This document shows, piece after piece, positions 18,562 to 26,793 of a stretch of 34,897 nt of DNA. Each line of letters starts with the position of its first letter. Position 1 is the stretch's first letter. Below the pieces are notes generated by a model. It was not told the origin of the DNA and searched no databases. It saw only the letters and a program-made list of their open reading frames with translations. Origin of the DNA: Sagittula marina (lineage in GTDB: Bacteria; Pseudomonadota; Alphaproteobacteria; Rhodobacterales; Rhodobacteraceae); contig NZ_JACIEJ010000020.1 in NCBI RefSeq assembly GCF_014196795.1, forward strand, positions 1 to 34,897. The letters run 5' to 3'. The translations under genes were made by a program, and so were the position numbers.

Positions 18562-18579
18562 TGTTTCGCGCGCGAAACA
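18562..18579. promoter_or_regulatory. parS: parS-like palindrome, copy 2
   Basis: Perfect 18-base palindrome TGTTTCGCGCGCGAAACA in the gap between the convergent glycosyltransferase and kpsT-like genes. The preceding bases GCAATAGGGTC (18551-18561) closely match those before copy 3. Confidence 0.65.
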
Positions 18580-18585
18580 CGCCCC

Positions 18586-19254
18586 CTACCGACGAGACAG
18601 CCGGTCCATGACATCCCTGTGGTGGTCAATGGCGTCTTCAAGATACTCGTAGTAGTACCCATACCCCTCATCCAGCACGATGCCACAGTCGCACAAAAGC
18701 CGGATCTGCGGGATCGCGTGGCTGCAGACCATGGCCCCGGCATTCCTCAGCCGCGCCTTGAACAGTTTGTCGGAGCGCTCGCGAAACGCCGCATCGCCCA
18801 CCGCCGTGATCTCATCCACCAGATACAGATCGAACTGGATGCCCATGGAAATCCCAAAGGCCAGACGCGACCGCATCCCCGAGGAATAGGTGCGAAACGG
18901 CAGCCGAAAGCTCATACCGAGGTTGGCAAATTCCTCGACAAAGGCGGCCAGCTCGTCCGTGTCCACGCCATAGATGCGCGCGATGAAACGACAGTTCTGA
19001 AGCCCTGTCAGATCCGGGTGGAACGACCCGGCAAAACCCACCGGCCAGGACACGTTGCCGGTGGTGACGACCCGGCCCGACGTGGGCTTTGTCGCGCCGG
19101 AGACCATGCGCAGCAGCGTCGACTTGCCCGCGCCATTGCGCCCCAAAAGCCCCACCGACCGGCCCGTGGGTACGGTCAGCGACAGATCCCGCACCACGGT
19201 TTTGACCTTGCCGTCGGTGACATATTCCTTGGTGAGGTTTTCAAACCGGATCAC
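18586..19254 (-). CDS. kpsT: Polysaccharide export ABC transporter ATP-binding protein (KpsT-like)
   Basis: About 222 residues, the usual length for KpsT/Wzt-type ATPases that energise export of capsule or exopolysaccharide across the inner membrane. Walker A is GRNGAGKST, the signature motif is YSSGMRSRLAFG and Walker B is FDLYLVDEITAVGD. It is followed by AMVCSHAIPQIRLLCDCGIVLDEG, the H-loop region in which this subfamily has a conserved His. The start is GTG at 19254 (VIRFENLTKEY), supported by AGGAGG-type bases (plus-strand CCTCCT 19263-19268) 8 bases upstream. An open frame extends to 19359, but that extension would translate the parS-like palindrome (CFARET) and is not likely to be real. 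It follows the kpsE-like gene and works with the KpsM-like permease at 20864. Confidence 0.9.
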   Translation of the reverse strand: MIRFENLTKEYVTDGKVKTVVRDLSLTVPTGRSVGLLGRNGAGKSTLLRMVSGATKPTSGRVVTTGNVSWPVGFAGSFHPDLTGLQNCRFIARIYGVDTDELAAFVEEFANLGMSFRLPFRTYSSGMRSRLAFGISMGIQFDLYLVDEITAVGDAAFRERSDKLFKARLRNAGAMVCSHAIPQIRLLCDCGIVLDEGYGYYYEYLEDAIDHHRDVMDRLSRR

Positions 19255-19287
19255 GCCAGCACCCTCCTGTTGGGGCAATATAGGGTC

Positions 19288-19305
19288 TGTTTCGCGCGCG
19301 AAACA
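19288..19305. promoter_or_regulatory. parS: parS-like palindrome, copy 3
   Basis: Perfect 18-base palindrome TGTTTCGCGCGCGAAACA in the 56-base gap between the kpsE-like stop and the kpsT-like start. It is preceded by GCAATATAGGGTC (19275-19287), nearly the same flank as copy 2. Confidence 0.65.
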
Positions 19306-19310
19306 TGCCG

Positions 19311-20660
19311 CTACCTCCGGTCCTTCAGCGCATAGATCACCAACACGATCGTCCCCCACACCAGCAAGATCAGCAGCGCCGCAAGTCCCAGCAGCACGCC
19401 ACGTTCCGGGAAACGCGCGCTCTCGGCCAGCGTCGGTTTCACATAGGCGGCGAGGTAGCGGCTTTGACGCCGGGCCTCGGCCTGCGCGGATTCATAAGAC
19501 GCCCGCGCGGCGGTGTAGCTGGCTTCGGCAAATTCCCGATCCACCACCAGCCGTTCGTATTCGCCAAAGAGGTTGGCGTAGACGTCGTCCCCCTCCGCGG
19601 TGCCGCCTGCAAGACCCAGCTTGCGGCGTTCGGCATTGATGCGGTCCTGGATCACGTCGATGCGCCGTTCCGCCTGTGTGATGCGCGGGTCGTCCGACCG
19701 TGTGGACAACCGCAACAGATCGAATTCGATCAGCGCATCGGCGAGCTGCCCTTCGAGCGTGCCCAGAAGCCCGGCCTGGGTTTGCAGATCCACTGACGGG
19801 TCCACCAGCTGGTTGGCATTGCGAAACAGCGTCACCGCCTCGCGCGCGGTCTTGAGCTGGTCCTGCGCGGCCTCGAGATCCTGCCGGGCGTAACCGATGG
19901 CATCCTCGCGGGCGATGGCCGACAGATCGTTGATCATGGCCGACGACTGCCCGAACAGCGTGCTCGAAATCAGCTGCGCATCCTTGGCGGTGAAGGCACG
20001 GGCGCGCACCTCGATCAACCCGGCGCCATCGTCGTAATAGATGTCCACCATGCGGTCCCAATGGGCCACCAGGTCCTCGATCGAGCCTGCGGGATCAAAC
20101 GCGAAATAGGGGTCCTGATCCAGCGGCTTCGACCAGATGGCGCGCAGGTTCACGGCAGCATCCATATCAGAGACCAGCTTTTGGCTTTGCAGGTATTCGA
20201 ACAGGATATCGGTGTCCGAGGAGGACGATCCGGACAGCGACGTGATGCCGCCCAGCAATTCGAGCGCGGAGTTGTTTTCCTCCGTGCGCACGGAAAATGC
20301 CACGGTGGAGGCGTATTGATCGGCCGCCTTGGTCCAGAGATACCAGCCCACCACCAATATCGGCAACACCACCCCCAGAACGAAGCTCGCCAACACACCC
20401 CAATGCCGTTTGCGCAGACGCGCGGAGGAGGCCATTTTCGGCGCTGGCGCGCGGACCTCTCCCTGGTGCGACGGGCCGGGGTTGGGTTTCGGCTTGTGCG
20501 GACCCGGCCCCCCCGGTTGCGCGGCGGGTCCCGGCTTTTGCGGCGCCTGTTGAGGTCGAGCCGCGGCGCCCTGACCGGCGGGCTCTTGGGCCGCGGGTCT
20601 TTGACCCTCAGGTGTCTGGACTGTGGGCTGGCGCGGCGTACCGGGCGGCTGCTGGGTCAC
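19311..20660 (-). CDS. kpsE: Capsule polysaccharide export inner-membrane protein (KpsE-like)
   Basis: 449 residues. An unusual cytoplasmic N-terminus (1-75) is extremely rich in Pro, Gln, Gly and Ala. It is followed by a membrane helix (about 88-109, WGVLASFVLGVVLPILVVGW), a large periplasmic helical region (about 112-420, with long coiled-coil stretches such as RQDLEAAQDQLKTAREAVTLF) and a second membrane helix near the C-terminus (about 421-445). This is the layout of KpsE/BexC/CtrB polysaccharide co-polymerases, which link the ABC exporter to the outer-membrane channel. Most homologues lack so long a Pro-rich tail. Start is a GTG; a GGGGG run lies nearby as a possible ribosome site. It is the first gene of the kpsE-kpsT unit and divergent from the kpsM-like gene. 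Confidence 0.87.
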   Translation of the reverse strand: MTQQPPGTPRQPTVQTPEGQRPAAQEPAGQGAAARPQQAPQKPGPAAQPGGPGPHKPKPNPGPSHQGEVRAPAPKMASSARLRKRHWGVLASFVLGVVLPILVVGWYLWTKAADQYASTVAFSVRTEENNSALELLGGITSLSGSSSSDTDILFEYLQSQKLVSDMDAAVNLRAIWSKPLDQDPYFAFDPAGSIEDLVAHWDRMVDIYYDDGAGLIEVRARAFTAKDAQLISSTLFGQSSAMINDLSAIAREDAIGYARQDLEAAQDQLKTAREAVTLFRNANQLVDPSVDLQTQAGLLGTLEGQLADALIEFDLLRLSTRSDDPRITQAERRIDVIQDRINAERRKLGLAGGTAEGDDVYANLFGEYERLVVDREFAEASYTAARASYESAQAEARRQSRYLAAYVKPTLAESARFPERGVLLGLAALLILLVWGTIVLVIYALKDRR

Positions 20661-20785
20661 GGGAAAACCCCCAAGATGTCAGTTTCTTCGCCATACGGTT
20701 GCATGGCGCTGTGTTCTAGCTAGGAGCATGATGCGCGCGCTGTCCACCCCTGCCGCACCGAAACCCACAAGCCCGGATGGGGGGA

Positions 20786-20816
20786 TGGACAAGCCCCGTA
20801 GGCCCGCGCTTATAGT
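20786..20816 (+). promoter_or_regulatory. Possible promoter of the kpsM-like gene
   Basis: A -10-like TATAGT (20811-20816) and a -35-like TGGACA (20786-20791) with a long 19-base spacer lie in the 203-base gap between divergent kpsE-like and kpsM-like genes. The spacing is not ideal, so this is tentative. The opposite promoter must lie in the same gap. Confidence 0.3.
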
Positions 20817-20863
20817 CGGGCCATCTGTCCCCCGCGGACGTCGCCCCAAAGGGACGCACCACG

Positions 20864-21685
20864 ATGACCGACCTGCCCGCCCCGCAACGTCCACGTCCGC
20901 GGCCCAGCCCCCGGACCTTGCCACGATTTGCCACCCTGCGTGCCATCACGGCGCTGATATTGCGAGAGATGTCCACCACCTATGGACGCTCTCCGGGGGG
21001 CTATCTTTGGGCTGTGCTGGAGCCTGTTGCCGGCATTGCCTTGCTGACGGGAATCTTCTCAATCGGGTTTCGTTCGCCCGCGCTGGGGATCAGCTTTGCC
21101 ATGTTCTATGCCACCGGGATGCTGCCCTATCTCATGTTTGCCGACATCGCGGGCAAGCTGGCACAGACACTGAATTACTCGCGCCAACTGCTGATCTATC
21201 CGCGCGTGACCTTTGTCGATGCGCTGGTGGCACGGTTTGTCCTGAACATGATGACACAGTTGTTGGTGAATTATATCGTGCTGGGGGGCATCCTGTTGCT
21301 GTTTGAAACCCGCGTGGTCATGGATGGGCTGACCATCCTCAAGGCCTACGGGCTGGCGGGCCTGCTGGCGCTGGGGATCGGCACGTGGAACAGCTACATG
21401 ACCGTGCGATTTCCGGTCTACCAGCGGATCTGGTCCATCGCCATGCGTCCGCTGTTCTTGCTGTCCTGCATCTTCTTCATCTTTGACACGATCCCCCAGC
21501 CCTACAGCGATTATGTCTGGTTCAACCCGCTGGTGCATATCGTCGGCCTGATGCGGCGCGGGTTCTACCCGAATTATGACGCGCCGTATGTCTCGGAGCC
21601 CTACGTCCTGGTTGTGGCGCTGGTCTCCATGGTGCTTGGGCTGATGCTGCTGCGCCGGGATCACAAGATGCTGCTGGAGATGTAA
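20864..21685 (+). CDS. kpsM: Polysaccharide export ABC transporter permease (KpsM-like)
   Basis: 273 residues with six predicted membrane helices after a Pro/Arg-rich cytoplasmic start. The family hallmarks are the amphipathic REMSTTYGRSPGGYLWAVLEP (about 34-54) and the C-terminal FNPLVHIVGLMRRGFYPNY. It belongs to the ABC-2 permease family (KpsM/Wzm) and with the KpsT-like ATPase should form the inner-membrane channel for finished polysaccharide. AAAGGG lies about 10 bases before the ATG. It is unusual that it is on the opposite strand from its ATPase partner, so the transporter is expressed from a divergent pair. It ends just before a parS-like site and is convergent with the large glycosyltransferase. 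Confidence 0.9.
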   Translation: MTDLPAPQRPRPRPSPRTLPRFATLRAITALILREMSTTYGRSPGGYLWAVLEPVAGIALLTGIFSIGFRSPALGISFAMFYATGMLPYLMFADIAGKLAQTLNYSRQLLIYPRVTFVDALVARFVLNMMTQLLVNYIVLGGILLLFETRVVMDGLTILKAYGLAGLLALGIGTWNSYMTVRFPVYQRIWSIAMRPLFLLSCIFFIFDTIPQPYSDYVWFNPLVHIVGLMRRGFYPNYDAPYVSEPYVLVVALVSMVLGLMLLRRDHKMLLEM

Positions 21686-21693
21686 GGCGCCTT

Positions 21694-21711
21694 TGTTTCG
21701 CGCGCGAAACA
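21694..21711. promoter_or_regulatory. parS: parS-like palindrome, copy 4
   Basis: Perfect 18-base palindrome TGTTTCGCGCGCGAAACA between the convergent kpsM-like gene and the large glycosyltransferase. On the minus strand it is preceded by TATAGAGTC, like the TATAGGGTC before copy 3, so the flank is shared but inverted. Confidence 0.65.
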
Positions 21712-21742
21712 GACTCTATACATGCCGGTCGTCCCGGGCGGA

Positions 21743-23911
21743 TCACGTCTGATCCTGGCTCAGGGAAATGGCACGGGCCAGCAGCCCCCCCGGATCACCG
21801 GCCAGATCCAGCGGCACAGGATGACCGTTCGGGGCGGCACGGGCTGCCTCGCCCTGGCCGCCAAGGTCAAAGACCATGACAGGCAGCCCGGTGGCCAGCG
21901 CCTCGTGCGTGGTAAAGGAAAACGTCTCCGGCCAGAGCGACGGGATCAGCCAGCAAGTCACGCCGTAGCGCGCGGCCAGCCGGGGCAGGTCGCCCACGTC
22001 GTAGCGTCCATGATGCCGGGCGGGGGCATGCAGCCGGTGAGCGGGGTCGATCCCGCCCAGAAGGACAAGCGAACAGTCTCTGTTCCGCCCGGTCTCGCGG
22101 CTGAGCGCCTCTGCCAAGGCAGCGCCTTTGTGTGGGGCAAGACTGCCGAGGATGCCCAGCACGCAAGGGGCCTCTGGCGCGGGGCGGGGCAGGGGTGGGA
22201 CCGCGACCGGCAGGGCGTGTGGGCGCAGGTCCGAGGGCGTGCCGGGGTAGGCGGCCTCGGTCAGATTTTGGCTGGCGCGGCTGAAATGCTCCACCCGATC
22301 CGCGGCGTACAGCAACCTCCCCCAAGTCGCCCGCCAGACCGACAGCGGCACAGGCGCACCGTCAGGGCGGCGGGTTTCATGCCGAGGAGAGGTGCTTGCC
22401 GGGTCCGGCAGACCACGCCAGTGCTCGCCGTCCTCCAACAGGGTCGGGTTTGGAGAGAGCGGGAAATAGTCGTGCATCAGCACCGTCAGCCTGTCGCTGG
22501 GTTGGCGTAAAGACAGCAGCAGGTCCGGCAGGGTGATCGGATCCGGATCGCCCACACCACAGGAATAGACCAGAGCGCGCTGCGTCACAGGGGCCAGAAG
22601 GCGGGTGACATGGTCCCACTCGGCCGTGCCCGCAGCCGTCATCCCGTGGCCGCCGTCAGGCCGCCGGGTCCACAGCTCCAGCGTGAAGCGGAACATGCCC
22701 CCCACGCGGATCACCAGCGCGTGGCCGACGCGTTCCAGATCCGCGTGCAGACGGCGCTGCAGATCCGTCTCTGCCCCGCCGCCCATGGAATGCGCGAGGG
22801 TGATCGGCAAGGGCGCGTCGCGCGTGACCTCAGCCCGCGCCAGCCCAAGCGCCAGACGTGCCGTCACAAGCGGATCGCGCCGCAAGAAGCCGTGCACCTC
22901 CGCATCAAAGCGCGGATAGCGCCGCGTGAGGATCGCTGAATTGCGCTGGATCAGAGCCTGCTTTTGCGCAGAGCCAAAGCTTTGCCCCCCGACATGCGCC
23001 ACGTAGAGGTTGGGCACATAGACATGGGTGCACCCTGACGCGCGGGTCTTTTGGCACCAGTCCACTTCCTCGCCGTACCCGGGAGAAAAAGCCTCGTCAA
23101 ACCGCGGTATGGCCTCCAGCGCCTCGCGTGAAAGCGCCATGCAAAATCCGACGCCGGCCACTGCCGGGACCCACGCAACGCCATTTGTTTCGCGCGCGAA
23201 ACAGTCGATCTGTGCAGCCTCCTCGGCGGTGATCGGACTGGCGCGCCCCGGTTCCGGGATCGACCCAAGCTCCGCATCGTTAGACATGGGCGTGACAGAG
23301 GCCACGCGCGCATCCTCCAGCAACGGGCGCAGTAGACGGCGCGCCCAGCCGTCCGGGACCAAGGCATCAGAGTTCAGCAAGACGACGGGATCGGGGTGGG
23401 CCATGGCCTCCGCCAGACCACGGTTGACCGACCCGACGAAGCCGAGGTTTTGCGCATTTTCCAGCAGTATCGCAGGATGCTGCGCGGCCCAATCCCTCAG
23501 GAAGGGCAGGGTGACGTCATCGGGGGAGGCATCGTCGATCAGAATGATCCGCCACGGGATATCCGTGTGTCGGACCACATGGTCCAGTGCCTGCCGCAGC
23601 AAGGGCAGGCCGCCGTACACCGGCATGACAATCGTTACAGCTTGCGGATCAGGGCCAGCCGAAGGGGGCTCGAACAAGCGCGCATCCAAGGCCAGGGGCG
23701 CCGGGCCCGAGAGGTCGAGCAACTGCTTTACCCGCGCCCGCGCCGCCGGATCGCGCATCCGCGCCCACCGTATGGCATGGGGAAAGGCGCGCGCCCCGGC
23801 CCGGACAAAGGGCGGGATCAACAGCAGGCGATCGCGGCGCGGATGGGCGCTGTCTTCGGGCAGGTGATAGGCGGCATAGATCCCGAACAGCCGCCGGATG
23901 CGGTGCAGCAC
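21743..23911 (-). CDS. Two-domain GT2-GT4 glycosyltransferase
   Basis: 722 residues joining two glycosyltransferases. The N-terminal GT2 domain (about 91-330) has IVMPVYGG, LIDDASPDD (124-132), LLNSDALVPDGW (178-189) and a GYGEEVDWCQKTRASG acceptor-site region typical of rhamnosyltransferase-like enzymes. The C-terminal GT-B domain (about 380-722) of family 4 has the E-x7-E motif (Glu662 and Glu670 in PETFSFTTHEAL) followed by GLPVMVFDLGGQGEAA. It likely transfers two sugars to a surface glycan. Codons 237-242 (CFARET), in an insertion of the GT2 domain, are spelled by a perfect parS-like palindrome. It is convergent with the kpsM-like gene and lies downstream of parB on the same strand. Donor and acceptor sugars are unknown. 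Confidence 0.85.
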   Translation of the reverse strand: MLHRIRRLFGIYAAYHLPEDSAHPRRDRLLLIPPFVRAGARAFPHAIRWARMRDPAARARVKQLLDLSGPAPLALDARLFEPPSAGPDPQAVTIVMPVYGGLPLLRQALDHVVRHTDIPWRIILIDDASPDDVTLPFLRDWAAQHPAILLENAQNLGFVGSVNRGLAEAMAHPDPVVLLNSDALVPDGWARRLLRPLLEDARVASVTPMSNDAELGSIPEPGRASPITAEEAAQIDCFARETNGVAWVPAVAGVGFCMALSREALEAIPRFDEAFSPGYGEEVDWCQKTRASGCTHVYVPNLYVAHVGGQSFGSAQKQALIQRNSAILTRRYPRFDAEVHGFLRRDPLVTARLALGLARAEVTRDAPLPITLAHSMGGGAETDLQRRLHADLERVGHALVIRVGGMFRFTLELWTRRPDGGHGMTAAGTAEWDHVTRLLAPVTQRALVYSCGVGDPDPITLPDLLLSLRQPSDRLTVLMHDYFPLSPNPTLLEDGEHWRGLPDPASTSPRHETRRPDGAPVPLSVWRATWGRLLYAADRVEHFSRASQNLTEAAYPGTPSDLRPHALPVAVPPLPRPAPEAPCVLGILGSLAPHKGAALAEALSRETGRNRDCSLVLLGGIDPAHRLHAPARHHGRYDVGDLPRLAARYGVTCWLIPSLWPETFSFTTHEALATGLPVMVFDLGGQGEAARAAPNGHPVPLDLAGDPGGLLARAISLSQDQT
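23186..23203. promoter_or_regulatory. parS: parS-like palindrome, copy 5, inside a glycosyltransferase gene
   Basis: The same perfect 18-base palindrome, TGTTTCGCGCGCGAAACA, here within the coding sequence of the two-domain glycosyltransferase and read as Cys-Phe-Ala-Arg-Glu-Thr. It is the copy nearest to parB, about 0.8 kb away. Preservation of every base inside a coding region argues for selection on the DNA site. Confidence 0.65.
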
Positions 23912-23983
23912 GTCAGCCTGACCTCCGGTTGATCGACTGACGTTGAACCACGGATCAGCGAGCGAGGGAAGCCCGCCGAGCCC

Positions 23984-24985
23984 TCAGCCTTGCCGCTTCT
24001 GCAGCCAGGCTTCGAGATCGGCAAGGAAGGCGGCATCCACACCGCGCCCTTCAAGCAGCACCTGATGCGCCCCCTGCTTGCGCAGGTGGACAGGGGCATT
24101 GGGCTTCGGCGCGGGTGTCTCGGCTTTGGCCTTGGCGGGTTTTGGTGGGGTCAGTTCCGCCCGGATCAGGGTCTGTTCCGCCTCAAAGTCCGCCGGGTCT
24201 CCCTCTGCCACCTGAGTGCGCAGACGGGCTGACAGCTCTGGGTCCGCTTCCAGCGCCTGCGCCAATTGCAGGCCCAGACGCTCGCCAATGGCGCGGGGAA
24301 AGCGCAAGGCCCCGTCGAGATGCTGCACCACGAGGGTGAAGCTCTTGATCTTTGACCGCTTGGCGCGGGAGGCATTTTCGTAAAGCCCCGACAGTGCGCT
24401 GGAAAGGTCCTCAAACGCGCCCTGCTCCACAGCCTTCAAGGCGATGCGCGCGCGCTCGAAATAGCTCAGCCCCACGCGGATCTCGTTTTCCTCGATCATG
24501 GCGAGGTAGGCCTGGCTGGCCTCTGCCGGGCGGCGCAACAGCCCCAAGACCTCTCCAAAGGCGGCGCTGTCACGACGCCGCAGCTCTGTCAGCGCCATGA
24601 CCCGTCGCCAGCCGGAAATCAGGCCGTAGCGCGGCGCAGCCCCCTCACCAAGGTCCACAAGCTCCACCGGCGTCTGCTGGCCGCGGCGGGCGATGCTGTC
24701 CACCAGGGCGGCTTGCTCCTCTTCAGGAACGCCGACACGATCACGCACGAGATAATCGAGCGCGATGTCCTCCAATGGCACGGACACCACCATGCGCCCG
24801 CCCTCCCGCGCGCTGCGCAGGGTCTCGGCCATCTCCGTGATGGCGGCGGTCGACGATGCCTCACGCGCCACGTCTGCAATAGGGGCACGCATTGTGGCGC
24901 CTACAGGAGGCAGTGCGGATTTGACCTCTGGCGCGGGGTCCATGAAGCTCGGGTTGGCAGGTGTCAGGCGTCTGCGTTTGGCCAT
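23984..24985 (-). CDS. parB: ParB-family plasmid partition protein
   Basis: 333 residues. The N-terminal ParB/Srx-like region contains VVSVPLEDIALD (about 66-77), the nucleotide-binding box as SGWRRVMAL (124-132, where many family members have GxRR) and the ENEIR motif (166-170) before a helix-turn-helix DNA-binding region (about 172-260). A Lys/Pro linker (about 278-300) leads to a short C-terminal segment that probably dimerises. ParB binds parS sites and spreads along DNA to form the partition complex moved by ParA. GAGGAG lies just before the ATG. It follows parA by 147 bases on the same strand. The palindromes at 12-23 kb are the likely targets. Confidence 0.87.
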   Translation of the reverse strand: MAKRRRLTPANPSFMDPAPEVKSALPPVGATMRAPIADVAREASSTAAITEMAETLRSAREGGRMVVSVPLEDIALDYLVRDRVGVPEEEQAALVDSIARRGQQTPVELVDLGEGAAPRYGLISGWRRVMALTELRRRDSAAFGEVLGLLRRPAEASQAYLAMIEENEIRVGLSYFERARIALKAVEQGAFEDLSSALSGLYENASRAKRSKIKSFTLVVQHLDGALRFPRAIGERLGLQLAQALEADPELSARLRTQVAEGDPADFEAEQTLIRAELTPPKPAKAKAETPAPKPNAPVHLRKQGAHQVLLEGRGVDAAFLADLEAWLQKRQG

Positions 24986-25132
24986 GTCAGGGTCTCCTCT
25001 GGCTGGGCACCAGTTTGGAAAATGTGATCAAGAAGTTCTGAATGCAGCGCACGGTGGAAAGCGCCGGGGCGCGGCCCCGAACCCCGGAGCATTTGAAAAG
25101 CCAAGAGCCCCCCTGCCGCGTATAGGAAACAG

Positions 25133-26533
25133 TCATTCGGCAGCGCGCTGGTTGGCCAGCTCGTCACGCCGCCAGGCGCCTATGATCAGGCTTTTGACGG
25201 CGGCCCATGTGGCATCGAACGTTTCACGGCCACGGGCATAGGTTTCGCGATTGAAGTCGCGATAGTCGGCCTCGTAGATGCCTTGCACCTGCTCGCCGGC
25301 TTGTCCAATCAGCGCTGTGAAGCCCTGACGGTGGGGGGAGAGCGTGGGGCCGAGGTAGCTTTGCATCAGGGCGGCCAGTTCTGCCTGCTGGCTACTGTCA
25401 TAGCGGGTGATGAGGGCGCGCACCGCGTCCCATTCAAACGCCAGCCCTTCACGGCCCAAGGCGCGTGCCGCGATGTTTTCCGCCTCCTCGATGGAGCCGA
25501 AGGTGGCATGCAACATGTCAAAGAAGCGGCCCGTGCTGTCGAACTCCAGGAACGACGCGCCGAGGGGGACCAGCAGGATGTCCGCGGCCGCCAGTCCGTT
25601 GATCGTCAGGTAACCAAGCGCGGGGGGCGTATCGAGGAAGATCAGGTCGTATTCGTCGAGGATGCCGTCCTCGTCGAGGCTTTCGGTCAGCGCGTCCCAC
25701 AGCCGCCAGCCGCGCGCGTTCATGCGCCAGACCGGGATCTGGAATTCCGCCCAGTAGAGGTTCAGCTGCGCGCCGATCAGGTCGATGTTGGGCCAGTGGG
25801 TTTTCTGGATCAATTCGGGGGCCTTCACCTGCAGGGCCGATGACAGGGTGTCGTCCAGAGGTTGCGGGACCTCGCCACGGGCTGCACGCGCCTGGTTGTC
25901 CGATTGCAGCGTGCGGGCGTAGTGACGGGCCAGCAGCGGAAAGACCGTCTGCCATTCGTCCTGGACCTGGCCGCCGAATATCGAGGTCATGGAGCCCTGG
26001 CTGTCCAGATCGATCACCAGCACCTTGTAGCCGTCGAGCGCGGCGGACATGGCGAGATGTGCGGCGGTGGAGGTCTTGCCCACGCCGCCCTTGAAGTTGG
26101 CCACGGCCAGCATCTTGGCGGGCAGACCGTCGGGGCGGTAGGGGCGGTAGTCCTTGGCCTTCGATCCCTTGGCCCCGAAATGGGCGCGCAGTTGCAGCAC
26201 CTCGTCGAGGGTAAACCATTTCGCGCCGCCCGAGGTTTCGGACATGCCCTGTGGCAGATCGGGGTTTTCCTTGAGCACGCGGCGGAAGTGACCGGTGGCC
26301 ACGGGGATCAGGTAGCGGGTGATTTCCCAGGTGGAAAACAGGCGCAGGGAGCGGTTGCCGTTTTCCTCCAGCCCGCGGCTTTCGAGATCCTGTCTGCCGG
26401 AGGCACAGGCCTGCGCGATGCGCGCGAAGTCCGCCGTGCCCATGGCGCATTCAAGCTGGGTGGCCGCGATATCCGGGTCGAGCCCCACGTAGGGAGGCTG
26501 GGTGGTTTTGGTGGATTTTGTCGGGCTTTTCAT
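25133..26533 (-). CDS. parA: ParA-family plasmid partition ATPase
   Basis: 466 residues. An N-terminal extension (1-135) includes a MerR-like helix-turn-helix region (about 100-118, GGAKWFTLDEVLQLRAHFG), as in ParA/RepA proteins that also regulate their own operon. The deviant Walker A KGGVGKTS (148-155), the A' motif VIDLDSQGS (173-181) and Walker B LIFLDTPP (297-304) define the ATPase domain. It should drive segregation of the replicon by dynamic binding to the nucleoid and stimulation by ParB. It is transcribed divergently from repA across the origin. The ribosome site before the ATG is weak. No third gene of repABC type follows parB, so this is not a repABC cassette. Confidence 0.9.
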   Translation of the reverse strand: MKSPTKSTKTTQPPYVGLDPDIAATQLECAMGTADFARIAQACASGRQDLESRGLEENGNRSLRLFSTWEITRYLIPVATGHFRRVLKENPDLPQGMSETSGGAKWFTLDEVLQLRAHFGAKGSKAKDYRPYRPDGLPAKMLAVANFKGGVGKTSTAAHLAMSAALDGYKVLVIDLDSQGSMTSIFGGQVQDEWQTVFPLLARHYARTLQSDNQARAARGEVPQPLDDTLSSALQVKAPELIQKTHWPNIDLIGAQLNLYWAEFQIPVWRMNARGWRLWDALTESLDEDGILDEYDLIFLDTPPALGYLTINGLAAADILLVPLGASFLEFDSTGRFFDMLHATFGSIEEAENIAARALGREGLAFEWDAVRALITRYDSSQQAELAALMQSYLGPTLSPHRQGFTALIGQAGEQVQGIYEADYRDFNRETYARGRETFDATWAAVKSLIIGAWRRDELANQRAAE

Positions 26534-26687
26534 GGTCTTTGCTCGCTATCCGCCAGGGGCCTCTTTGGGAGGTCTCTCCTGACATGTTCGCCTTTTTTCC
26601 TATGATACCTGAAAACAGCGCACATGGAAGCGTTATGCACACATTGGCGGGATTTTCTCAGGATTTCAAAAGGGAACGGATGCACCA

Positions 26688-26705
26688 AACAGAAATTACT
26701 CTGTT
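26688..26705. promoter_or_regulatory. Inverted repeat in the AT-rich part of the origin
   Basis: AACAGA (26688-26693) and TCTGTT (26700-26705) form a perfect 6-base inverted repeat around AATTAC. It sits in the AT-rich segment, about 150 bases upstream of the parA start on the minus strand, and may be an operator for ParA autoregulation or part of the unwinding element. Confidence 0.4.
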
Positions 26706-26793
26706 AAATCTAGGTTAAAGTACTCGTTACAGGCAAATGTCCTGAGCAAAGAGTCCTTTATACCAAAGGCTTCCATTCCAAATTCAGGCAGAG

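Noticed and set aside
19255-19359. N-terminal extension of the KpsT-like gene
   Set aside because: It would overlap the end of the kpsE-like gene and translate the parS-like palindrome; a GTG with a strong ribosome site at 19254 gives the usual family length.
12078-23203. The 18-base palindromes as simple transcription terminators
   Set aside because: No T run follows any copy, one copy is inside a coding region and one is between codirectional genes; the parS arms explain the conservation better.
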